Assembly (NCBI GenBank): GCA_900547135.1
Contig: URFJ01000123.1
Coordinates: 1-5,305, forward strand
Direction of reading: 5' to 3'
DNA from: an uncultured Eubacteriales bacterium
Lineage (GTDB): Bacteria > Bacillota > Clostridia > Christensenellales > CAG-138
Length of the DNA: 5,305 nt
How positions within the stretch are numbered: position 1 is the first letter of the stretch; every line of letters starts with the position of its first letter. Made by a program: the position numbers and the translations under genes. The notes below the pieces were generated by a model. The model saw only the letters and a program-made list of their open reading frames with translations. It had not been told where the DNA came from and made no database searches. Positions 1 through 4,748 of this stretch are shown here, piece by piece.

Positions 1-31
1 CTCATTAGCGAAACATAACACAATGAGTTCT

Positions 32-61
32 AAAAAAGCAAGTCTTTGGACTTGCTTTTTT
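32..61 (-). terminator. Rho-independent terminator of tRNA-Arg
   Basis: The arms at 32-44 and 49-61 are perfectly complementary (core GCAAGTC / GACTTGC flanked by A6 and T6) around a 4-nt loop. Read on the minus strand, the stem is followed by six T residues, and it begins three bases after the CCA end of the tRNA gene, so it most likely ends that transcript. Because A6 and T6 flank both sides it could also stop plus-strand transcription entering from the left. Confidence 0.88.
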
Positions 62-64
62 CAT

Positions 65-140
65 TGGCGCGCCTGGCAGGATTCGAACCTGCGACCTACC
101 GGTTCGTAGCCGGGCACTCTATCCACTGAGCTACAAGCGC
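65..140 (-). tRNA. tRNA-Arg (anticodon ACG)
   Basis: On the minus strand this 76-nt stretch folds as a full cloverleaf. The acceptor arms GCGCTTG and CAGGCGC form seven pairs (one G-U), the D stem is GCTC/GAGT, the anticodon loop is CTACGAA, the T arm is GCAGG-TTCGAAT-CCTGC, and a discriminator G is followed by an encoded CCA. The anticodon ACG reads arginine CGN codons, and in bacteria its A34 is normally edited to inosine by TadA. One oddity is that position 27-43 at the base of the anticodon stem is a C-U mismatch. The other four pairs of that stem are intact, so the gene is probably functional. It has its own promoter upstream and its own terminator downstream. Confidence 0.97.
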
Positions 141-167
141 ATCGATATCAATTTTGACACTTCAAAG

Positions 168-196
168 AGTATATCGCAATGAAGTTAGGCTGTCAA
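168..196 (-). promoter_or_regulatory. Sigma-70-type promoter of tRNA-Arg
   Basis: On the minus strand a perfect -35 TTGACA (191-196) is followed after exactly 17 bp by TATACT (168-173). Transcription would start near 161 and give a leader of about 20 nt before the mature tRNA. The DNA just upstream of the -35 (about 197-225) is A+T-rich, which may act as an UP element, as is common for stable-RNA promoters. Confidence 0.88.
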
Positions 197-241
197 GATG
201 ATTTTATCATTTGACTCAAATAATGATTTAAGGGTACGCGG

Positions 242-646
242 TCATGTCTTTTTTATAAAGCTGTGCCCACACTTGGTACAGATAATCCTGACCTTTCCCT
301 TATTTTTTGGTACGCGCAGCTTTTGCGAGCATTGCGGGCAGGTAAAAAATCTATAAACCCTGCGCTGCCGCCTTTGGACGCTTGCCGCCCCAAGCGTGCG
401 GCTGAACCATGACTTTACCTTGTATATGAAGCCCATAAAAACATTCAGCTCCCTTTGCCTGGCTGGTATATTTCTTGAAAAAATCCTTATCAGCGCCAGC
501 ACGAAAACAAGAGTGGAAAGCATGAACAGCATTCCATATAAAACCGGAGATAAGGATGAAAGCAGGATCGACGCCATAGAAAACAATATTCCCAGCGCTA
601 TAAGAACCCAATTTAGGGTGTCCTGCCCATAGCGTCCTTTAAGCAT
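242..646 (-). CDS. Small membrane protein with C-terminal zinc ribbon, function unknown
   Basis: This is a 134-residue protein. Two hydrophobic helices at about 13-33 and 36-56 are separated by only a few residues, so they probably form a membrane hairpin. A basic linker follows (about 57-100, with RRQRR). The C-terminal zinc ribbon has C103-x2-C106 and C123-x2-C126 with about 16 residues between the knuckles, followed by GH at 127-128. The tail is lysine-rich. The basic residues next to helix 2 favour the ribbon facing the cytoplasm, but this is inference. The start is supported by AAGGAAGGG about 9 nt upstream. The gene begins 39 nt after the hydrolase stop with no terminator between, so the two are probably co-transcribed. 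I do not recognise a named family. Zinc ribbons of this kind bind nucleic acid or partner proteins, and nothing here decides which. Confidence 0.85.
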   Translation of the reverse strand: MLKGRYGQDTLNWVLIALGILFSMASILLSSLSPVLYGMLFMLSTLVFVLALIRIFSRNIPARQRELNVFMGFIYKVKSWFSRTLGAASVQRRQRRVYRFFTCPQCSQKLRVPKNKGKVRIICTKCGHSFIKKT

Positions 647-685
647 AAATAAAATCCCTTCCTTAAAAATCTTTACTTGGAGTCC

Positions 686-2635
686 TCAAAGTGTATTAAC
701 GCCCTGTTTAAGCAGTACCGCCGAGTAAGGCGGCATAGCTAGTTCAATGCGGCCTTCGCGGCATATATAACGGTTTCCTGAAAGCACATCTGCATATAAT
801 CCGTCATCCGGCGCTAACCATGGATGCGGCCCTTGGGCAAACGCGCCAGCTGAAACCGTCACCTTTATCTCATAGTCAGCTCTGTTTACCGCCGCTACTA
901 TGGAGTCTTTGCCATGCGACCTGATTATTGCAAACGCGTCAGGACACAGCGGCGCCATGGCGTACCAGCCGCGCTTCAGCGCGGCGCTGCCAGCCCTAAG
1001 GCGCATGATATCCCTGATTTTGGAAAACAGCGCATTATCCTCGTTTCCCCAAGGAAACGTTGCGCGGTTGAATGGATCCGCCATGCCGGCTACACCCGCC
1101 TCATCTCCGTAGTATATACAGGGTACGCCAGGCATCGACGCCTGCAGGACCGTTGCCAGTATAAGCCTGCGTTTGCCTAAAAGCGTCTGTTCCTCTGTCA
1201 GCGAATATTCCGCCTGCTGTTCCCGAGTAAGCGCGTCGCGGTCCGGCGCGCCGCCAAGCGCGTTTAGGACCCTTACGGTATCATGGCTTCCAAGAAGGTT
1301 CATCTGGGCGTATAAAAACGGTTCCGGGTAGTTTTCACAAAGCGAACCAAGCCTTTGGTTAAGGCCATATGCGTCGATGCAGCCGAGCAAAAAATCCAGT
1401 ACTGCCGATCTAAACGGATAACCCATCGCACTGTCCAGCTCAAAGCCGTCAACGTATTCCCGCCTGGCGCCCATGGAATGCTTGTTGGATGCGTCTTCCC
1501 ACACCTCGCCCAGCAGCACGCCCTCAGGATCATTGCGTTTTATAACGCTGCGAAGCATTTTAATAAAACTGTCGGGCAGCTCGTCGGCCACATCGATGCG
1601 CCAGCTTGTCAGTCCTATAGAAGCCCAGCGCGCAAGCACACGGCTGACAAACTCCATGTATGAAGGCTCGGTTTCATCAATCTCCGGAAGCGTCTTGAAG
1701 CCCCACCAGCAGCGGTAATCGTCGGGATAGCGTTCAAAGCTATACCATTTTCTATATGGTGAATCATAGCTTGAATACGCCCCGATACCTCCATACCGGC
1801 TATATCTGTCAAAATATACGCTGTCGTCGCCGGTATGGGAGAAGACCCCGTCAAGCATAATGCGGATGCCGTAACCCTTAGCGGCGCACGCCAGCCGTTT
1901 TAGATCGTCCTCAGAGCCGAGCACGGGATCGGTATGCATGTAATCCGCGGTGTTATAGCGGTGGTTTGACGGCGATTCAAATACCGGATTGAGGTATATG
2001 CATGTAACGCCTATCTCCTTCAGATACGGAAGCTTTTCCCGTATGCCGTCAAAGTCGCCGCCATAGAAGTCGCATGGGTCGTAATCCTTCTCCCCGTGGA
2101 GGGGCAGATACATTGGCGGCTCATTCCAGTCGCAGTGCGAAACGGCCTTTCTGCCAAGCGCCTTGTGATAGCCGACGCGCTCAAGGCCGCCTAGACCGGC
2201 GGAACGGTTGAACCTGTCGGGAAATATCTGGTACATAACGCCCTCGCGGAACCATTCCGGCGCATTATAGCTTTGGTCGTATACGGTAATCTGATACGAA
2301 TCCGGCGGGTAGCTGTAAAGCGCGCCCTCGCCGGTTTTCCCCCCGTAATATATAGCGCCGTCCGGGGTATCGATTATAAAATAATACCAGACAAGGCCCG
2401 TGTGGTCAGGCATGACCGCTGTAAACGAAAAATCGGCGCAGCCGCTTGTGTCGGCCCTTTGTCCGCCCACTATGCGCTCACAGCCATCTATCCATAGCCT
2501 GAGCCTAACCGCCTTGCACCTGTCAAGCAGAGAACCGGATAACCTTATAGAAAGCTGCACCGTTCCGTTTGGATGCAGCGCGCCAAAAGGTTTCCTGAAC
2601 TCCAGCATACGGGAGTTATGCAGGGCACAACGCAT
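686..2635 (-). CDS. GH13 family alpha-glucan hydrolase (neopullulanase / cyclomaltodextrinase-like)
   Basis: This 649-residue protein should cleave alpha-1,4 (possibly also alpha-1,6) glucosidic bonds in maltodextrins, cyclodextrins or pullulan by the retaining GH13 mechanism. Residues ~1-120 look like the beta-sandwich N-domain (CBM34-like) of this group, with WYYFII at 83-88 and YYGG at 96-99. The TIM barrel opens with VMYQIFPDRF at 133-142. All four GH13 regions are present: I, DGVFSH with D262 and H267; II, WRIDVAD with R346 and nucleophile D348; III, GEVWE with acid/base E377; IV, GSHD with H451 and D452. FPW follows at 527-529, then a C-terminal beta domain (~565-649). There is no signal peptide, so it should act in the cytoplasm on imported oligosaccharides. 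The start was chosen from GGAGG 5 nt upstream. The frame stays open for 128 more codons upstream, but these show no family similarity and run into guaB. GH13 is near certain; the exact substrate class is not. It is the first gene of a likely two-gene unit. Confidence 0.93.
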   Translation of the reverse strand: MRCALHNSRMLEFRKPFGALHPNGTVQLSIRLSGSLLDRCKAVRLRLWIDGCERIVGGQRADTSGCADFSFTAVMPDHTGLVWYYFIIDTPDGAIYYGGKTGEGALYSYPPDSYQITVYDQSYNAPEWFREGVMYQIFPDRFNRSAGLGGLERVGYHKALGRKAVSHCDWNEPPMYLPLHGEKDYDPCDFYGGDFDGIREKLPYLKEIGVTCIYLNPVFESPSNHRYNTADYMHTDPVLGSEDDLKRLACAAKGYGIRIMLDGVFSHTGDDSVYFDRYSRYGGIGAYSSYDSPYRKWYSFERYPDDYRCWWGFKTLPEIDETEPSYMEFVSRVLARWASIGLTSWRIDVADELPDSFIKMLRSVIKRNDPEGVLLGEVWEDASNKHSMGARREYVDGFELDSAMGYPFRSAVLDFLLGCIDAYGLNQRLGSLCENYPEPFLYAQMNLLGSHDTVRVLNALGGAPDRDALTREQQAEYSLTEEQTLLGKRRLILATVLQASMPGVPCIYYGDEAGVAGMADPFNRATFPWGNEDNALFSKIRDIMRLRAGSAALKRGWYAMAPLCPDAFAIIRSHGKDSIVAAVNRADYEIKVTVSAGAFAQGPHPWLAPDDGLYADVLSGNRYICREGRIELAMPPYSAVLLKQGVNTL

Positions 2636-2640
2636 AACCG

Positions 2641-2645
2641 CCTCC
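2641..2645 (-). promoter_or_regulatory. Ribosome binding site that fixes the hydrolase start
   Basis: On the minus strand GGAGG lies 5 nt before the ATG at 2635. The only nearby in-frame alternative, an ATG at 2647, would place this GGAGG inside its own codons and has no good Shine-Dalgarno sequence of its own. Confidence 0.75.
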
Positions 2646-2666
2646 ATAATCAATTCTTTAAAGATA

Positions 2667-2694
2667 ATTTTAGCACAATGTAAGCCCCTTACAA
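2667..2694 (-). promoter_or_regulatory. Candidate proximal promoter of the hydrolase operon
   Basis: On the minus strand TTGTAA (2689-2694) and TAAAAT (2667-2672) are separated by 16 bp. Each matches the sigma-70 consensus at four or five of six positions. Transcription would start near 2660, leaving a leader of about 25 nt. It is a plausible but not strong promoter, and two dyads overlap or abut it, which is what a regulated promoter would look like. Confidence 0.5.
2679..2693. repeat. Inverted repeat overlapping the hydrolase -35 region (possible operator)
   Basis: TGTAAG and CTTACA form a perfect 6-bp dyad around a 3-nt centre CCC. It covers most of the -35 hexamer and the upstream spacer of the candidate hydrolase promoter, where a bound repressor would block RNA polymerase. 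Which protein might bind is unknown. Confidence 0.5.
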
Positions 2695-2695
2695 T

Positions 2696-2711
2696 CAATG
2701 TCGCAACATTG
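2696..2711. repeat. 16-bp dyad CAATGT-CGCA-ACATTG (possible operator)
   Basis: A perfect 6-bp inverted repeat with a 4-nt centre sits immediately upstream of the candidate hydrolase -35. The motif ACAATGT recurs at 2675-2681, and its complement ACATTGT occurs at 2706-2712, so related half-sites flank the other dyad. The size and symmetry would suit a dimeric regulator such as a LacI-family protein, common at sugar-utilisation genes. It does not match the CcpA cre consensus well. Confidence 0.5.
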
Positions 2712-2810
2712 TCACATTTATAGCATGGATTTTTTACAGTGGCCATGGCGGTGGCATGCAAAGCCGGTACCATACGGTGAATAATACGGATTTTCCTTAT
2801 AGAATGCATA

Positions 2811-2884
2811 AAGCAGGCGCGGTATGGACCCGTCTGCCGACTGCGGGACATGCAGAAAGCTAGGGTCCCACGGCCGCGCAGCTT
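2811..2884. ncRNA. Nested imperfect hairpin, candidate structured RNA element
   Basis: Four helices nest collinearly: AAGC (2811-2814) with GCTT (2881-2884), GCGCGG (2817-2822) with CCGCGC (2874-2879), GGACCC (2826-2831) with GGGTCC (2863-2868), and TCTGC (2833-2837) with GCAGA (2852-2856). That makes 21 Watson-Crick pairs, broken by internal loops of 2x1, 3x5 and 1x6 nt and closed by a 14-nt apical loop. No U-run follows on either strand, so it is not a simple terminator. Strand is undetermined. A consensus -10 just outside its right edge favours minus-strand transcription toward the hydrolase. It matches no riboswitch, ribozyme, SRP RNA or 6S RNA signature that I know. A DNA-level role is also possible. 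Confidence 0.45.
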
Positions 2885-2900
2885 AGCAACGATAAAATAT

Positions 2901-2929
2901 ATTATATGTTGAAGCACCGGCGCTTGAAA
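2901..2929 (-). promoter_or_regulatory. Possible distal minus-strand promoter with consensus -10
   Basis: On the minus strand a perfect TATAAT lies at 2901-2906. At a 17-bp spacing the -35 position reads TTTCAA (2924-2929), which matches the consensus poorly. A start near 2894 would transcribe the hairpin at 2811-2884 and then a leader of about 260 nt into the hydrolase gene. A+T-rich DNA readily produces such a -10 by chance, so confidence is low. Confidence 0.3.
2909..2928. repeat. Imperfect palindrome over the guaB -35 (possible operator)
   Basis: Eight of ten position pairs are complementary around a CCGG centre, including AAGC (2912-2915) against GCTT (2922-2925). It overlaps the guaB -35 at 2924-2929, so a bound protein would interfere with transcription. 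It does not resemble the Bacillus PurR box that I know. No regulator can be named. Confidence 0.4.
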
Positions 2930-2952
2930 TCTACCTCTTAAACCCGTATACT
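2924..2952 (+). promoter_or_regulatory. Sigma-70-type promoter of guaB
   Basis: TTGAAA (2924-2929) and TATACT (2947-2952) are separated by exactly 17 bp, with five of six matches in each hexamer. Transcription would start near 2959, giving a leader of only about 26 nt. That leaves no room for a riboswitch, so control of guaB is more likely at the promoter itself. Confidence 0.85.
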
Positions 2953-2973
2953 TTGGTTCAACATAATAAAAAT

Positions 2974-2979
2974 AGGAGG
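2974..2979 (+). promoter_or_regulatory. Ribosome binding site that fixes the guaB start
   Basis: AGGAGG lies 6 nt before the ATG at 2986. A TTG in the same frame at 2953 would add 11 residues, but it sits directly after the -10 hexamer, upstream of the predicted transcript start, and so can be excluded. Confidence 0.9.
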
Positions 2980-2985
2980 AAACCG

Positions 2986-4494
2986 ATGGCTTATTATTAT
3001 GACGAACCTTCTCATACATTCAGCGAGTACCTTCTGGTTCCAGGTTATTCTTCAAGCGAATGCATACCTGCCAACGTATCCCTTAAAACGCCGATAACAA
3101 AATTTAAAAGGGGTGAAGCGCCGGCGCTAAGCATAAACATTCCGCTTGTATCAGCCATTATGCAGTCGGTATCCAACGACGGCATGGCGGTAGCCCTTGC
3201 ACGGGAGGGCGGAATATCGTTTCTGTATTGTTCGCAATCCATACAGCAGCAGGCGGCAATGCTGCGTCGGGTAAAAAGCCATAAGGCCGGCTTTGTAATA
3301 AGCGATTCCAACATACGTCCCGACCAGACACTGTCGGACATCCTTGAGCTTAAGGAGCGTACGGGCCACTCTACAGTGGCGGTTACGGACGACGGCACCC
3401 CGCGGGGAAGGCTTCTTGGTATAATTACCAGCAGGGATTACCGCGTAAGCCGTTTGAGCAGGGACACCAAGGTCAGCGAATTCATGACTTCTATAGAGCA
3501 CATCATCCATGCAAAAGAAGGAATAAGCCTGAGCGAGGCGAACGACGTCATATGGGACAACAAACTAAACGCGCTTCCCATATTGGACGATGAACAGCGG
3601 CTGGTCGCCATGGTTTTCAGAAAGGACTACGATATACATAAAGAGAACCCGTATGAGCTGCTTGATTCACATAAGCGCTATGTGGTAGGCGCAGGAATAA
3701 ATACAAGGGACTATGCCGAGCGCGTTCCAGCCCTGGTTGAAGCGGGAGCGGACATCCTGTGCATTGATTCGTCAGAAGGCTTTTCAGAGTGGCAGAAGAA
3801 AACAATAGAATTTATCCGAGCCAGATATGGAGATACGGTAAAGGTAGGCGCTGGAAACGTTGTTGACAGGGAAGGCTTCCGCTTCCTAGCGGACGCGGGC
3901 GCGGATTTTGTAAAGGTTGGAATAGGCGGGGGGTCGATATGCATAACCCGTGAGACAAAGGGTATTGGCAGGGGGCAGGCTACCGCGGTTATAGAGGTTG
4001 CAAAGGCCCGCGACGAGTATTATGAAGAAACCGGAATCTATGTCCCCATCTGTTCGGACGGCGGCATAGTGCATGATTATCATATAACCCTGGCGCTGGC
4101 GATGGGAGCGGACTTCTGCATGCTGGGCAGATACTTCTCAAGATTTGACGAAAGTCCAACGGCAAAGGTAATGGTCAACGGAAACTACATGAAGGAATAT
4201 TGGGGAGAAGGCTCGGCGCGGGCGCGAAACTGGCAGCGTTATGACACCGGCGGCGCGGCCAAGCTATCTTTTGAGGAGGGCGTGGACTCATATGTGCCGT
4301 ATGCCGGACGGCTGCGCGACAACCTTGGAATAACCCTCAGCAAGATGCGTTCAACCATGTGTAACTGCGGCGCGCTTTCAATACCGGAATTTCAGCGTAA
4401 CGCGAAGCTTACGCTTGTTTCATCGGTAAGCATAGTCGAGGGCGGCGCGCATGACGTAATACTTAAGGATAAAAACGTTAATCCTGTGCGCTGA
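2986..4494 (+). CDS. guaB: Inosine-5'-monophosphate dehydrogenase
   Basis: This 502-residue enzyme oxidises IMP to XMP with NAD+, the committed step toward GMP, in the cytoplasm. The (beta/alpha)8 barrel is interrupted by two CBS domains at about 95-155 and 160-220, the usual site of allosteric nucleotide control. The NAD-binding DSSEG is at 261-265. The catalytic loop is GIGGGSICITRE, with catalytic Cys319 and K+-binding glycines before it. SDGG at 357-360 includes D358 for the IMP ribose. The flap Arg-Tyr dyad is R418-Y419 in NWQRYD. The C-terminus carries EGGAHDV. Length is slightly above the usual ~485-490 of bacterial GuaB and closer to the eukaryotic enzymes. DSS-G and SICIT also resemble the human form more than the DTAHG and SICTT of typical bacterial GuaB. 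All key residues are present. It has its own promoter, appears to begin its transcript, and is divergent from the hydrolase. Confidence 0.97.
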   Translation: MAYYYDEPSHTFSEYLLVPGYSSSECIPANVSLKTPITKFKRGEAPALSINIPLVSAIMQSVSNDGMAVALAREGGISFLYCSQSIQQQAAMLRRVKSHKAGFVISDSNIRPDQTLSDILELKERTGHSTVAVTDDGTPRGRLLGIITSRDYRVSRLSRDTKVSEFMTSIEHIIHAKEGISLSEANDVIWDNKLNALPILDDEQRLVAMVFRKDYDIHKENPYELLDSHKRYVVGAGINTRDYAERVPALVEAGADILCIDSSEGFSEWQKKTIEFIRARYGDTVKVGAGNVVDREGFRFLADAGADFVKVGIGGGSICITRETKGIGRGQATAVIEVAKARDEYYEETGIYVPICSDGGIVHDYHITLALAMGADFCMLGRYFSRFDESPTAKVMVNGNYMKEYWGEGSARARNWQRYDTGGAAKLSFEEGVDSYVPYAGRLRDNLGITLSKMRSTMCNCGALSIPEFQRNAKLTLVSSVSIVEGGAHDVILKDKNVNPVR

Positions 4495-4748
4495 CCAGAC
4501 CTTAACAAATAGCGCGGGCTAGACTGGTTCGTTTAAATACAATACAGAAGGGTTTCCTCAGTTTATATTACATTTTTAGCATTTGGGGCATAAACCGCTA
4601 TAGCGGCGTTGAGGCGAGGTATCGCGGCACAGCACACATGGTTCGTAACACCCAGCTCTTAGCGAGTAAACCATTGAAGTACGACGAGGCGGCGCTACTG
4701 TAAAATAGGCGGGTTACTTAATGACACGCAACCAATAAGGAGCTACGT
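4495..4748 (+). other. Intergenic region between guaB and the HAD gene, function unassigned
   Basis: These 254 nt contain no convincing gene, promoter or terminator. Visible structure includes ACCAG (4494-4498) against CTGGT (4524-4528) enclosing TAGC-GCGG-GCTA (4510-4521), which could be a weak end of the guaB transcript but lacks a U-run. There is also a perfect palindrome CCGCTATAGCGG (4595-4606), a short hairpin GCGA-GGTA-TCGC (4614-4625), and ATGGTT (4638-4643) against AACCAT (4669-4674). A 21-codon reading frame lies at 4638-4703 without a well-placed ribosome binding site. The length and several local stems could fit an untranslated leader of the HAD gene, but I recognise no riboswitch. 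Confidence 0.5.
4595..4606. repeat. Perfect 12-bp palindrome CCGCTATAGCGG
   Basis: The sequence equals its own reverse complement over 12 bp. As RNA it would form a four-pair CCGC/GCGG hairpin with a UAUA loop. No T-run follows, so it is not a rho-independent terminator. It could be a protein-binding site or part of a leader structure. Confidence 0.45.

Larger units (their letters stand above)
2636..2985. other. Divergent intergenic region between the hydrolase and guaB
   Basis: About 350 bp contain no credible gene. From left to right they hold the hydrolase ribosome binding site, a candidate hydrolase promoter with two dyads (2667-2711), about 100 bp in which I see nothing definite (2712-2810), a nested hairpin element (2811-2884), an A+T-rich tract containing a minus-strand TATAAT (2890-2908), and the guaB promoter and leader (2909-2985). 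The minus strand is open throughout in the hydrolase frame, but the predicted peptide is rich in Arg, His, Cys and Met with no recognisable motif, so I read it as non-coding. Confidence 0.75.

Noticed and set aside
1..27. Inverted repeat CTCATT (1-6) and AATGAG (22-27) at the left edge
   Set aside because: Six-base arms around a 15-nt loop with no T-run are easily found by chance, and the left context is missing.
65..140. tRNA-Arg as an integration site with an attached mobile element
   Set aside because: No integrase gene and no duplicated tRNA 3' end are visible in the window. The promoter and terminator of the tRNA are intact.
197..241. Possible terminator after the zinc-ribbon gene (ATCAT...ATGAT stems)
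   Set aside because: The stems are A+T-rich and bulged, and A residues rather than a T-run follow on the minus strand. The A+T-richness is better read as an upstream element of the tRNA promoter.
2953..2985. TTG start adding 11 residues to guaB
   Set aside because: It lies immediately downstream of the -10 hexamer and before the predicted transcript start. The ATG at 2986 has AGGAGG at ideal spacing and begins with the family's usual MAYYY.
2953..2985. Purine or other riboswitch in front of guaB
   Set aside because: The predicted leader is only about 26 nt, too short for any known purine-sensing aptamer.
2636..3019. A 128-codon N-terminal extension of the hydrolase, giving a 777-residue protein
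   Set aside because: The extra residues show no GH13 or carbohydrate-binding features and overlap the start of guaB and its promoter on the other strand. A good ribosome binding site marks the ATG at 2635, where family similarity begins shortly after.
3045..4083. Several open frames antisense to guaB, and plus-strand frames across the hydrolase
   Set aside because: They lie within strong coding genes, lack their own ribosome binding sites and recognisable motifs, and are expected shadows of a G+C-moderate coding sequence.
4613..4628. Resemblance to a T-box core (GAGGTATCGCGG against the consensus GTGGTACCGCGG)
   Set aside because: The TGG that pairs with the uncharged tRNA acceptor end reads AGG, no terminator/antiterminator pair follows, and the downstream HAD gene is not an amino-acid gene.
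4638..4703. 21-codon reading frame MVRNTQLLASKPLKYDEAALL
   Set aside because: It was not called as a gene because the nearest purine-rich stretch is about 18 nt upstream, too far to be a good ribosome binding site, and I recognise no similarity. It is kept only as part of the intergenic finding.
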